A stretch of DNA of 16,588 nt, taken from assembly GCA_002490995.1 (NCBI GenBank), contig DKVC01000264.1, forward strand, positions 33,893 to 50,480, given 5' to 3'. Under the pieces are notes generated by a model. That model searched no databases. It was given only the letters and a program-made list of their open reading frames with translations, and was not told where the DNA came from. Positions 6,586-14,367 of this stretch are shown here, one piece after another. The position numbers were made by a program, and so were the translations under genes. This stretch comes from Lachnospiraceae bacterium UBA7188. GTDB lineage: Bacteria; Bacillota; Clostridia; Lachnospirales; Lachnospiraceae. Position 1 is the first letter of the stretch. Every line of letters starts with the position of its first letter.

Positions 6586-6636
6586 CACCGTGCTTATCAA
6601 TTATTTTCCGACAGTTCCTGACTGAAAAATTTACGG

Positions 6637-6688
6637 CTATGCCCTGCCGCCGGGAAACCGGCAATGGCGGCAGGGTATAGCAATTTTT
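6637..6688 (+). terminator. Strong bidirectional rho-independent terminator
   Basis: CTATGCCCTGCCGCC (6637-6651) pairs with GGCGGCAGGGTATAG (6666-6680), with one G-T pair in 15. A 14-nt loop separates the arms and CAATTTTT follows. AAAAATT also lies before the left arm, so it can work on both strands. It closes the unit ending with the 180-residue protein gene. Confidence 0.9.
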
Positions 6689-6840
6689 AAGCACAGGAAT
6701 CATGATTTGGGATTCTTTTCCGTTCACAAGCTTCTCATATGCTTTCCCCTCACTGATTGCCGCATGCCGACTCTGCCTGCCGTTATACACTGCCTTTATG
6801 GAAAATACAAATATCATAGACTGACTTGGCTCTAATTTTC
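6689..6840. other. Intergenic stretch with no supported gene
   Basis: This lies between the terminator at 6637-6688 and the promoter at 6841. A minus-strand open frame crosses it but lacks a ribosome site and runs through the terminator. I see no other structure. Confidence 0.5.
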
Positions 6841-6869
6841 TTGACGATATATCTAAAATGGAATATGAT
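6841..6869 (+). promoter_or_regulatory. Promoter of the 86-residue protein gene
   Basis: TTGACG (6841-6846), a 17-nt spacer and TATGAT (6864-6869) make a near-consensus sigma-A promoter, with +1 near 6876. This excludes the upstream ATG at 6858 as the start codon and supports the ATG at 6912. Confidence 0.75.
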
Positions 6870-6911
6870 AAAAGAAAAACGAAATCACAAGGAAAGGAGC
6901 GTATTAACAAA

Positions 6912-7172
6912 ATGATTCTAAAGCTGAAGAAAAGCGTGCGGAAACAGGCAAAATGCGTACATAAGGAGACGGAAAAGCTTTTTAAGACACTTAAGAGCAA
7001 GGATTCTTCCGCAACCTTCGACACCAACGACGTGCTGATCAGGATGGACCGGATCACAGACGAGCTGAAGAGCCTCCGGGATGTCATCAATCAGGAGAAG
7101 GAACAGGCTTATATGGAGCGGATGGGGGATATCACGAGGCAGAAGCCAAAGGCATCCGCTAAAAGGATATAG
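6912..7172 (+). CDS. Small basic coiled-coil protein of unknown function
   Basis: I do not recognise this 86-residue protein. It is strongly charged. The N-terminus is Lys-rich (MILKLKKSVRKQAK), residues ~15-30 (HKETEKLFKTLKSK) and ~40-66 (IRMDRITDELKSLRDVINQE) are predicted amphipathic helices, and the C-terminus is basic (RQKPKASAKRI). No membrane segment or Cys motif is apparent apart from Cys14. The start at 6912 follows GGAG at 12-nt spacing, long but the only one downstream of the promoter at 6841-6869. It is a single-gene unit with its own promoter and a stem-loop terminator at 7196-7264. Confidence 0.7.
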   Translation: MILKLKKSVRKQAKCVHKETEKLFKTLKSKDSSATFDTNDVLIRMDRITDELKSLRDVINQEKEQAYMERMGDITRQKPKASAKRI

Positions 7173-7195
7173 CCTGTGTTTTGCTTAAGCGGACA

Positions 7196-7264
7196 AAAAT
7201 AACTGCTGTAGTTTTCTTTTGATCACCGGGGGAGGCGCGGGACGGTTCCTACAGCGGTTATTTT
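7196..7264. terminator. Long stem-loop, probable bidirectional terminator
   Basis: AAAATAACTGCTGTAG (7196-7211) pairs with CTACAGCGGTTATTTT (7249-7264) over 16 bp with a single G-T pair, around a 37-nt GC-rich loop. T-rich sequence (TTATTTTCTTTC) follows. It terminates the 86-residue protein gene and insulates the AT-rich region to the right. Confidence 0.7.
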
Positions 7265-7284
7265 CTTTCGCATACAGGGTTCGC

Positions 7285-7307
7285 GTGCTGGGCAGCACCT
7301 TGTTTTT
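7285..7307 (+). terminator. Short hairpin with T run
   Basis: GTGCT (7285-7289), a GGGC loop and AGCAC (7294-7298) are followed by CTTGTTTTT. The stem is only 5 bp, so it is at best a weak second terminator before the island promoter. Confidence 0.4.
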
Positions 7308-7317
7308 GTGCAGTATA
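7308..7317. repeat. 10-bp direct repeat, left copy (flanks AT-rich island)
   Basis: GTGCAGTATA here is repeated exactly at 8491-8500, and the pair encloses the AT-rich two-gene block. It could be a target-site duplication or recombination scar, but a 10-bp match can also arise by chance. Confidence 0.35.
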
Positions 7318-7347
7318 GCGAAGATGTACCGATTTTTTAAAAAAGTG

Positions 7348-7376
7348 TTGACATATTATGGCAAAAAGCTTATACT
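7348..7376 (+). promoter_or_regulatory. Consensus sigma-A promoter of the AT-rich two-gene module
   Basis: TTGACA (7348-7353), exactly 17 nt, then TATACT (7371-7376): essentially perfect. +1 is near 7383, leaving a ~117-nt leader before the first ATG at 7500. A second, poorer TTGTAA-19-TATAAT lies at 7451-7481. Confidence 0.85.
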
Positions 7377-7402
7377 GAACCAACATATAAAGGTGGCTGC
7401 AC

Positions 7403-7456
7403 TTGAATAATCATGGTAACCCTAAAATTCGAAGGAAAAATATTCGTGCATTGTAA
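7403..7456 (+). CDS. Possible 17-residue leader peptide
   Basis: A TTG start 6 nt after AAAGGTGG opens a frame encoding MNNHGNPKIRRKNIRAL-stop inside the leader of the module. It is basic and very short. It could be a regulatory leader ORF or a chance frame. Confidence 0.25.
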   Translation: MNNHGNPKIRRKNIRAL

Positions 7457-7499
7457 CAATTTATAATAACGAGTATATAATATATAAGAGGAGATAATT

Positions 7500-7712
7500 A
7501 TGTTGCCTGCAAATAATATGTTAAATTCCCTATTAGGGAAAAATATTACCCAAGCTGAAAAACAATACAATGATTACAACGATGATCATGATTTTAGTAA
7601 AGTTTTAGAATTTTGTAACGGAAATACAGTACATAATAATATTATAAGATATTCTGATGGACAAGAGAAAATTTTCTCGTTTGAATCTAAGGGAAAAGAG
7701 GAAAATGGCTAA
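7500..7712 (+). CDS. Unknown 70-residue protein, first gene of an AT-rich pair
   Basis: I do not recognise this protein. It is acidic and polar (residues ~19-35 read AEKQYNDYNDDHDFSKV), with no membrane segment or Cys motif beyond Cys39. The C-terminal half (IIRYSDGQEKIFSFESKGKE) could form a beta hairpin. The SD is GAGGAG, 7 nt before the ATG. Its last 8 nt overlap the start of the next gene (7705), so the two are co-translated. Base composition is far more AT-rich than in flanking genes. The arrangement of a small acidic protein gene overlapping a larger one resembles toxin-antitoxin or phage-defence pairs, but no motif proves that. Confidence 0.65.
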   Translation: MLPANNMLNSLLGKNITQAEKQYNDYNDDHDFSKVLEFCNGNTVHNNIIRYSDGQEKIFSFESKGKEENG

Positions 7713-8343
7713 TTACAACCCTTCAAATACCTACAAATATTTATATGATTATATTATAGGGGATCTTCTTTCCCAAATATGCACGAACGGAAGTAAATTC
7801 TGTATCAAAGATGAGACAACTCCTTATATTATGGGCAAAAAATTTGACGAATATAAAGAACGCGCATCAAAAAATATGAAGGGTAACCGCCTGGACAGAC
7901 ATAAAATAGCTTCCTGTATATGCGGGGCAATCATTGAGGCAAAACCTCTACAGGGATTCAACGGAGCAAAGATTGCACCAAATGCGAATGAAATATTGGC
8001 ATTGTGTGTTGGTGTCAACGTAATAAAGTTTTATATGATGTATGATTTACTACACAATTTGGATATTCCAACATCGGACAAGCATAGAATCCGCGAATAT
8101 CTTAAAGAAAACTTTGAAATGGAATATCCCTCTATAGAAAATAATATCTGCGATACACAGGAATATCAAAAAAATCTTTATAATGCCTTATACTGGAGCC
8201 ATTCAGTATGCACAGCCGTTGGCAGGGAATGTTTTAAATATGACATTTGGGCATATTCTAAAATTTTTTATCATTTAGAAATGTTTAATAAGAACAATTT
8301 CCAAAAAGTATATCAGTCCTATGTAAAAATGGATACTGTATAA
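7705..8343 (+). CDS. Unknown 212-residue protein, second gene of an AT-rich pair
   Basis: I do not recognise this protein. It appears soluble and mainly helical. A conserved-looking core at ~61-95 contains GNRLDRHKIASCICGAIIEA and then ANEILALCVGVNVI, with several Cys residues (~70, 72, 92). A Tyr/Trp-rich C-terminal third includes YNALYWSHSVCTAVGRECF. No Walker, nuclease, HEPN RxxxxH or helix-turn-helix motif is evident. The ATG at 7705 is preferred because AAGAGG lies just upstream and it overlaps the preceding gene; longer starts (from 7657) have no ribosome site. It shares the promoter at 7348-7376 with the 70-residue gene. AT-rich codon use suggests recent acquisition. Confidence 0.75.
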   Translation: MANYNPSNTYKYLYDYIIGDLLSQICTNGSKFCIKDETTPYIMGKKFDEYKERASKNMKGNRLDRHKIASCICGAIIEAKPLQGFNGAKIAPNANEILALCVGVNVIKFYMMYDLLHNLDIPTSDKHRIREYLKENFEMEYPSIENNICDTQEYQKNLYNALYWSHSVCTAVGRECFKYDIWAYSKIFYHLEMFNKNNFQKVYQSYVKMDTV

Positions 8344-8401
8344 AAAGTAGTTGCAACACTTCACCGCCAGCCCTGTATGCTCGCCAAAGACACATTAGTA
8401 T

Positions 8402-8464
8402 ACTGCAGACCGCCAGGATTTACATTAATGCCTCAAGGAAAGTACCTGGCTGGCGGTCTGCAGT
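8402..8464. repeat. 15-bp perfect inverted repeat at the right edge of the island
   Basis: ACTGCAGACCGCCAG (8402-8416) is exactly mirrored by CTGGCGGTCTGCAGT (8450-8464) around a 33-nt loop. A partly matching CCGCCAG also occurs at ~8364-8370. It lies between the convergent ends of the 212-residue gene (8343) and the exporter gene (8535), but lacks a T run on either strand. It may be a factor-dependent stop, a palindromic mobile repeat or an end of the acquired segment. Confidence 0.6.
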
Positions 8465-8490
8465 CGGGCTGCACTGTAAGTTCAACCGGC

Positions 8491-8500
8491 GTGCAGTATA
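8491..8500. repeat. 10-bp direct repeat, right copy
   Basis: GTGCAGTATA is identical to 7308-7317, enclosing about 1.2 kb that includes the two AT-rich genes. Confidence 0.35.
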
Positions 8501-8534
8501 AATTCTGGCGTTCTTGAGAATATCGCAGCCGCCT

Positions 8535-10430
8535 CTACTGCGCCGCCTCCGTCACATAATACTTCGCCTGGGCGTGCCACATTTCCGCATACTGCCCCTG
8601 CCGCTCCAGAAGCTCCTCATGGCTCCCCCGCTCCACAATACGCCCGTCCTCAAACACCACGATATCGTCGCAGAACCGGCAGCTGCTCATGCGGTGGGAT
8701 ATATAAATGCTGGTTTTATCCTTCACCATCTCATGAAATCCAGCGTAAACCTGCGCCTCGCTGACGGGGTCCAGCGCCGCGGTAGGCTCATCCAGTATCA
8801 CAAAGGGCGCATCCTTGTACAAGGCTCTCGCCAAAGCCAGCTTCTGGGCCTCCCCGCCGCTGATATCCACGCCGCCCTCCCGGTCCTTGAACAGGAGGGT
8901 ATCCGTTCCCTGAGGAAGCCCTCTGACAAATTCCTCCGCCCCGGCGCGCTTCAGACAATCCGCAATCCTGTCATCGTCCCTCTCATACCCTGCCGTGAGA
9001 TTCTGCCACAGCGGGAAGGCAAACAGTTTGAAATCCTGAAACACCACGCCGAACAGCTCCCTGTATTCCTCCTCCCTGTACTTGCGGATGTCGATGCCAT
9101 TTAAGGTAATCATACCTTCCGTGGGCTCATACAGCCTGCAGAGCAGCTTAATAAAGGTGGTTTTGCCTGCACCGTTCTTTCCCACCAGCGCCAGCTTGTT
9201 CTTCATGGTAAGCTTACAGTTTACATGCTTCAATATCATCTCTTCGCTGCCTGGATAGCGGAAACTCACATCGCGGAATTCTATCTCATATTCTCCGTCC
9301 AGACGTTTTTCCACGGGAATGGTGCCGGTGGCATGGTTATTCTCCATATTCATCAGTTCCAGGAAATCCGCCATATAGGTATTGATCCGCTTAATCTGGG
9401 TGTTATACCCTATCACTTCCTGGAATCCGGCCGAAAGCTTTGCCATGGCGCCTGTGTACTGGGTGAAAGCGCCTATGGTAATGGCTCCTGCCAACGCCTT
9501 TACCGCCACAAAAAGGTAATTGAAAACGGTGAAAAAACCGCTGTTCAGATCTCCCCGCAGTCTGCCCCTGATTTCCTCATCGCACATTTCACCGTAAAAC
9601 TTATCAGATTCCTCATTGTATTTTATGATATTATCCATCAGCATTTTCTTCATATCATAGATCCGGATGACCTTAGCCGCCTGCAGATTCATCATAACCC
9701 GCGACAACAGGTAAGTCAGTTTCATTTCCATTCCCGTATGATCCTGGAGATACTTTTTCGTGTTCCTCACCATGCCGGCACCGGCCCTGATCCTGGCGGC
9801 AATCGTTGCGCCCAGCGCCAGGAACAGCAGGAGCACGGATACCGCCGGCTGCGCTGCCAGAGCCAAAAAAGAGTCTTCTCCTGCAGGGCGGCTGAAACAA
9901 AGTACGCCTATCATGCCCATTGCCGTGACGATCTCCAACAGTCCTGTCAGCATTCCCTGGTAACTGTTCACCACAGCCCCCAATCCCCCGTACATGCCGG
10001 CGGTACGCTCCGAAAGAAATATCTTGTCCGTCACACGGGGCTGTTCCATGGTCTCGTAATCCAGAGAAGCAGCCTTCTCCCGCATCATGACGGCAAAGGC
10101 AAGTGCACAGCGCTGGGAAGACCTGGCATAGGCTTTTGCCACCAGCTGTCCGGCTATCCCAAAGAGCAGCTCTGCAGCCACGATCAGGCATCCACGGAAA
10201 AATCCCTCCGAATACCGGGCATTCAGCAGCAGGTCAATAAATCCGGCCGTAAGATACAGCCCCAGATAAGCGCCTGCCACATTGATCACTGCATTTATAA
10301 TCCGCAGGGGAATGGCAGAAGAATCCACTTTATGCGCGATTTTCAGCAGGGTGAAGCCTGTCTTATGATGCTCCAGGGACTTGCCCAGCCTCCGGAGAAC
10401 TCCCCCTTTTTCCGTTTTCTGGCTTTTCAT
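8535..10430 (-). CDS. ABC exporter half-transporter (fused membrane and ATPase domains), third of three
   Basis: This 631-residue membrane exporter probably works as a dimer. Transmembrane helices fall in ~45-65, ~78-100, ~160-180, ~195-215 and ~300-325. The ATPase shows Walker A GKNGAGKTT (417-425), Q-loop VFQDF (~463-467), signature ISGGE (523-527), Walker B VILDEPT with D547/E548, and H579 in ISHRMSS. All catalytic residues are intact. There is no N-terminal peptidase (C39) domain. The start overlaps the upstream exporter's stop as ATGA (10427-10430) with an AGGTGA ribosome site, which suggests the two form a heterodimer. Substrate is unknown; the two-component neighbourhood suggests a peptide or antimicrobial. 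Confidence 0.92.
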   Translation of the reverse strand: MKSQKTEKGGVLRRLGKSLEHHKTGFTLLKIAHKVDSSAIPLRIINAVINVAGAYLGLYLTAGFIDLLLNARYSEGFFRGCLIVAAELLFGIAGQLVAKAYARSSQRCALAFAVMMREKAASLDYETMEQPRVTDKIFLSERTAGMYGGLGAVVNSYQGMLTGLLEIVTAMGMIGVLCFSRPAGEDSFLALAAQPAVSVLLLFLALGATIAARIRAGAGMVRNTKKYLQDHTGMEMKLTYLLSRVMMNLQAAKVIRIYDMKKMLMDNIIKYNEESDKFYGEMCDEEIRGRLRGDLNSGFFTVFNYLFVAVKALAGAITIGAFTQYTGAMAKLSAGFQEVIGYNTQIKRINTYMADFLELMNMENNHATGTIPVEKRLDGEYEIEFRDVSFRYPGSEEMILKHVNCKLTMKNKLALVGKNGAGKTTFIKLLCRLYEPTEGMITLNGIDIRKYREEEYRELFGVVFQDFKLFAFPLWQNLTAGYERDDDRIADCLKRAGAEEFVRGLPQGTDTLLFKDREGGVDISGGEAQKLALARALYKDAPFVILDEPTAALDPVSEAQVYAGFHEMVKDKTSIYISHRMSSCRFCDDIVVFEDGRIVERGSHEELLERQGQYAEMWHAQAKYYVTEAAQ

Positions 10431-12367
10431 AAAATATCACCTCGTCCTTCTTCATAGTATGTCTTATCGGAAGCAATCCCTTCGCTTCCGATAAAAGGCG
10501 CGCCCTCTGCGCCGCATTCAACTATAGGAAACTGCTCTTGCTTCCTATAGTACTGAGCCTGAGTATGGAACATGGCCGCATACGCTCCCTGCTTCTCCAT
10601 CAGCTGTCTGTGGCCGCCCTCTTCCGTGATCTCCCCTTTTTCCATATATAAAATACGGTCACAAAATTTGGTGGAGCTGAGCCTGTGAGAAATAAAAATA
10701 CTGGTCTTTTCCTTCGTCATTTCATAATACTTATCATACATCCTGCTCTCCGCAAGCGGGTCAAGGGCGGCGGTGGGCTCATCCAAAATTACTACGGGTG
10801 CGTCTTTATAAAGCGCCCTCGCCAGCATCAGCCGCTGAAGCTCTCCGCCGGACAGAGATATGCCGGAAGCGTCAATATCCTTATTCAGGCTGGTCTCCTC
10901 CTTCTTCGGAAGCTCCTGAACCCTGTCCCACAGATCCGCATCCTTGAGGCTCTGTTCCAGCTTCCCGCGGCTGGTATCCTCTTCCGCCCTGCAGGAGACA
11001 TTGTCGGCCAGCGGAAAGGAAAAGGCAAATACTTCCTGGAATACCACCGCAAACTCCTTCCGGTATTCCCCCTGAGAAAGCAGGGTTACATCCTGTCCGT
11101 CCAGATAGATTTTCCCGGAAGAAGGACGGTACAGCCCGCTGATCAGCTTGATCAGGGTGGATTTCCCGGCGCCGTTCATCCCCACCAGGGCAATTTTTTC
11201 CCCGGGCTTTATGGTCAAGGTCAGGTCATGAACCGCATCCTCCCTACATCCTTCGTAGCGGAAGGATACATGCTCCAGGCGGATTTCGTGGAGTTTCCCT
11301 GGATTGGAGACAGCCCGGGAGCCTCCGAAGCTTTTTCCCGCAAATTCCAGAAAGTCCCGGTAGCGGTCCATGTAACGGTTATTGTGCACAATCCCGGTCA
11401 AAGCCTGTGTCAGGGAATTCATCCAGTTCCCGAAGTTCGCCACGATTCCCACATAGAGCAGAAATGCTGCCATATCAATCCTGCCCTGGACCATCTGATG
11501 AATCAGATAGCCGTACACCAGTAAATCCCTTGCGCCGGTGAGAAATGTTCCGAATATGGAAGCATTGATAGAACAGTTCCTCTCCCTGCCGCTCCAGTAA
11601 GCCAGCGCCTCTGTCATCTGCCTGAATTCTTTCCGAAACCAGTCCCACATGCGATAAAGCCGCATATCCTTGCCGTTTGCCGGAACCAGCACCTCCCGTT
11701 TGAGATATTCATAACCGCGGCTGACCTTGACGTATTCTTCATCATACTTTATGGTCCTGCGGTCTGCCAGCACATTCACGGCCATGATCACCCCGGTCAC
11801 CGCAAACAGCAGCAGAAGCAGCCAGTAATTCATCCTGCCAATGATAACCGAATAAACAATAAGTCCGACCAGGGCGATAACCGCCTTTTCAAATTCCCTG
11901 AGGAAGGCTTCAATTCCCGTATCGTTTCCATAAAAGATATTTCCCCTGGCGCTTTCCACCTTGTCCTGCCCTCTTGTACTCTCAAATTCCTGAAAATCTG
12001 CCGACAACGCAGCTTCGAAAAGCTCCTTTCCCCTCCCAGCGCGGAATAAGAACCTTGCTGTCTGACAGATTCCTGATAAATATCCCTTTATTACCTGCAA
12101 GGCCTGCAGCAGCAGCACATAGCCTGCCAGGCACAGAAAAGTCAGCCCGGGCTGCCAGCCGCTTCCCAGCAGATATACCACTGCGCTGGGCAGAGCCATG
12201 GCCAGGAAAGGCTGCAATACGGACATACACACATCCGCCCCCCAAACCGCCATATATCCGGCTCCCCTGTCCTTCACAAGCCATGCGTGGGCAATCCAGA
12301 GATTTTCCCACAGAGGATAGCGATTGTAATTTCGTTCTTGCTTTGTTTTCTTTCTTTTTCCGCTCAT
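10427..12367 (-). CDS. ABC exporter half-transporter with C-terminal extension, second of three
   Basis: This 646-residue protein has membrane helices at ~40-68, ~74-95, ~160-178, ~181-200, ~270-290 and ~296-312. The ATPase has Walker A GMNGAGKST (396-404), signature LSGGE (505-509), Walker B VILDEPT with D529/E530, and H561. Its paralogues end shortly after the motif QAQYY/QAKYY; here about 38 further residues follow (from ~609, FPIVECGAEGAPFIGSEG and beyond), encoded across two perfect palindromes. The ATG at 12367 has no good ribosome site (GGGAG is 19 nt away), so the true start is uncertain. The gene is separated from the first exporter by 153 nt and overlaps the third by 4 nt. Confidence 0.9.
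   Translation of the reverse strand: MSGKRKKTKQERNYNRYPLWENLWIAHAWLVKDRGAGYMAVWGADVCMSVLQPFLAMALPSAVVYLLGSGWQPGLTFLCLAGYVLLLQALQVIKGYLSGICQTARFLFRAGRGKELFEAALSADFQEFESTRGQDKVESARGNIFYGNDTGIEAFLREFEKAVIALVGLIVYSVIIGRMNYWLLLLLFAVTGVIMAVNVLADRRTIKYDEEYVKVSRGYEYLKREVLVPANGKDMRLYRMWDWFRKEFRQMTEALAYWSGRERNCSINASIFGTFLTGARDLLVYGYLIHQMVQGRIDMAAFLLYVGIVANFGNWMNSLTQALTGIVHNNRYMDRYRDFLEFAGKSFGGSRAVSNPGKLHEIRLEHVSFRYEGCREDAVHDLTLTIKPGEKIALVGMNGAGKSTLIKLISGLYRPSSGKIYLDGQDVTLLSQGEYRKEFAVVFQEVFAFSFPLADNVSCRAEEDTSRGKLEQSLKDADLWDRVQELPKKEETSLNKDIDASGISLSGGELQRLMLARALYKDAPVVILDEPTAALDPLAESRMYDKYYEMTKEKTSIFISHRLSSTKFCDRILYMEKGEITEEGGHRQLMEKQGAYAAMFHTQAQYYRKQEQFPIVECGAEGAPFIGSEGIASDKTYYEEGRGDIL
10464..10494. repeat. 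11-bp perfect palindrome inside the exporter 3' coding end
   Basis: TTATCGGAAGC (10464-10474) and GCTTCCGATAA (10484-10494) flank a 9-nt loop within the C-terminal extension codons. It would fold as a stable mRNA hairpin just upstream of the next gene's start at 10430. Confidence 0.75.
10521..10551. repeat. 10-bp perfect palindrome inside the exporter 3' coding end
   Basis: ACTATAGGAA (10521-10530) and TTCCTATAGT (10542-10551) flank an 11-nt loop, starting just where the paralogous exporters end. With the palindrome at 10464-10494 it makes two hairpins in tandem. Confidence 0.75.
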
Positions 12368-12520
12368 GTCTTTTTGTGATGCTTCTCTCCCTTAAATTTT
12401 TATTCAATACCAAATACCCCATGTTCCCGGTCCATCAGAAAATCTGCCGGTTCTGTGTCCTGCTTCCCGGCTCCAGGCTGTACCGGGTCGTCCGCCCGGA
12501 AGCTTCATCAATCTTTTTGT
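12368..12520. other. 153-nt gap between first and second exporter genes
   Basis: There is no gene. On the minus strand it holds GC-rich sequence with CCGGG/CCCGG elements (~12467-12500), then an AT-rich run before the start at 12367. I found no convincing promoter or terminator. Confidence 0.4.
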
Positions 12521-14278
12521 TCACTCTTCTATATAATACTGCGCCTGCATCATGTACAGGTCATAGTACAGTCCCTTCTGGCCAATCAGCTCTTCATGTG
12601 TCCCCATTTCCACAACGTTCCCTTTCGAGAATACCAGCACATAATCGCAGAACCTGGAGCTTGCCATTCTGTGGGAAATATAAAGGGTCATTTTGTCCTT
12701 GATCAGTTTATCAAAATTATGGTACAGTTCATATTCAGCCTTCGGATCCAGTGCCGCCGTCGGTTCGTCCAGAATAATGACAGGCCTGGCCTGGTACAAT
12801 GCCCTGGCCAGCGCGATTTTCTGCCCTTCTCCACCGGACGGCTCGAAGCCTTCCGTATCAAAATCTTTATGTATGCCGGTCTTTATCCCGTTGCCTAAAC
12901 GGTTCATCTTCTCGCCAAATCCGCTCTCTTCCAGCAATTTTACGACAGTCCCTTCCTCGCATTCCTGTCCAAACAAAATGTTTTCCTCAATGGAAAAGGA
13001 GAATAATTTGTAATCCTGGAATACTGTGCTGAACAGTTTCATATAGCCATCCAGCGCATATTCCCTGATATTGACACCGTTTAGCAGGATCTCACCTTCC
13101 GTGGGATCATATAACCTGCAGACCAGCTTGATCAAAGTGGTCTTCCCTGCCCCGTTTTCCCCGACAATCGAATACCGCTTATTATTTTCCAGTTTGAGGT
13201 TAATATTCCGCAGCGACCAGCTCTCCTGCCCGGGATACCGAAAGGACACGTTCCGGAATTCCAGGGTTTCTATTTTCTCCGGCACAGGCAAAGTGCCGGT
13301 ATCCATGGTGCCAGGGACATCCAGGTATTCCCGCAGCGCCTCATAGTACCCGCTGAACTGGCGTATACTGGCAATGCTGCCCATAGTAGTATTCATCGCG
13401 CTGCTGAAATTGTTGATTGCTGATAAGTACATGGTGAACTCGCCCACGCCAATCCTGTCCGTTGTAACCTGCCAGCATAATACGGCATAGGAAAAAACTG
13501 TCTGCATGAGATTCGTAAGGGCAGCGACATACTGGCCTTTTGCGATAACCCCCATCTGTTTCTTATAGAAAATCTGGGACGCATTGAGACTCGTGCGCAC
13601 CTTCTCCGCAAACCAGCCCGCAATTCCCAGCAGACGGATTTCCTTGCCGTAAGAAAAATCTTCCATCACCCCAATCAGGTAATTTGTGCGTCTCTCCACT
13701 GGCGCTTTCTCTATGGAAAGCTCGGCAAAGGAACCCTTTACCCTGGAATCCACATACGCATTGAGCAGAACCAGCAGCACAAGGAATATGACAATTGCAA
13801 AATGCAGATGGACGATAATGCCAATGATACCGATAAAGGTAATGATATTACCCATAATCTGAAACGCCTGATCCATTACCTCCCCAAATCCCTGCCCGTC
13901 TGCAAACAAAAATTTCTTCGCCTTCTCCTTTGTGTCCAGGAACACCGGATCCTCCAGTTTCTGATAGTCGCATACCGCGAGCTGCCGCGCTATCATTTCC
14001 TGGAAATCCACAAACAGCGCCCCCTTTAAAACGATACATTCCTTGCGCAGCCAGGCGCATACGGCATTATTAAAAAGAGACCCTGTTACCATGACCGCGA
14101 CATAAGCAAAAATAACGGACATCCTTCTGCCGCCTAAGAGTTCATCAATAATCTGCGCCGGGATCACGATAAGCATCAATGGAACCAGGGACGATATTAA
14201 CTGCTGCAGAAAGGAAAAAATAATATACTTTTTCCTGAATTTCCATGTGAATTTGAATAAATATACGATGCCGTTCAT
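12521..14278 (-). CDS. ABC exporter half-transporter, first of three
   Basis: This 585-residue protein, numbered from the ATG at 14278, is fixed by GGAGG 6 nt upstream; the ATG five codons earlier (14293) precedes that ribosome site. Membrane helices lie at ~19-45, ~53-75, ~140-158, ~160-175 and ~250-275. The ATPase has Walker A GENGAGKTT (373-381), Q-loop VFQDY (~419-423), signature PSGGE (480-484), Walker B IILDEPT with D504/E505, and H536 in ISHRMAS. It is closely similar in layout to the next two exporters, indicating tandem duplication. It is separated from the kinase gene by a terminator-like hairpin (14374-14395). Confidence 0.92.
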   Translation of the reverse strand: MNGIVYLFKFTWKFRKKYIIFSFLQQLISSLVPLMLIVIPAQIIDELLGGRRMSVIFAYVAVMVTGSLFNNAVCAWLRKECIVLKGALFVDFQEMIARQLAVCDYQKLEDPVFLDTKEKAKKFLFADGQGFGEVMDQAFQIMGNIITFIGIIGIIVHLHFAIVIFLVLLVLLNAYVDSRVKGSFAELSIEKAPVERRTNYLIGVMEDFSYGKEIRLLGIAGWFAEKVRTSLNASQIFYKKQMGVIAKGQYVAALTNLMQTVFSYAVLCWQVTTDRIGVGEFTMYLSAINNFSSAMNTTMGSIASIRQFSGYYEALREYLDVPGTMDTGTLPVPEKIETLEFRNVSFRYPGQESWSLRNINLKLENNKRYSIVGENGAGKTTLIKLVCRLYDPTEGEILLNGVNIREYALDGYMKLFSTVFQDYKLFSFSIEENILFGQECEEGTVVKLLEESGFGEKMNRLGNGIKTGIHKDFDTEGFEPSGGEGQKIALARALYQARPVIILDEPTAALDPKAEYELYHNFDKLIKDKMTLYISHRMASSRFCDYVLVFSKGNVVEMGTHEELIGQKGLYYDLYMMQAQYYIEE

Positions 14279-14367
14279 TTTATACCTCCGCATATGTAAA
14301 ATTATTTCCCACCTGGCAGAAAGAAGACTTCAGAAAGACTACTGCTATGTGGGTTAAGGATACTATA

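Noticed and set aside
6858..6911. Upstream start (ATG at 6858) for the small basic protein
   Set aside because: It lies inside the promoter (TTGACG-17-TATGAT) and before the predicted transcription start; 6912 is the better start.
6476..7090. Minus-strand frame with a coding-like stretch (SIKAVYNGRQSRHAAISEGK and following) around 6700-6820
   Set aside because: It has no ribosome site, overlaps two plus-strand genes and reads through the strong terminator at 6637-6688. The middle stretch could be an old fragment but I recognise no family.
7219..7410. 63-residue plus-strand frame
   Set aside because: It runs through two hairpins and the consensus promoter at 7348-7376 and has no convincing coding character.
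11982..12422. Minus-strand 146-residue frame
   Set aside because: It is a shadow of the middle exporter gene in another frame, without a ribosome site or domain signal.
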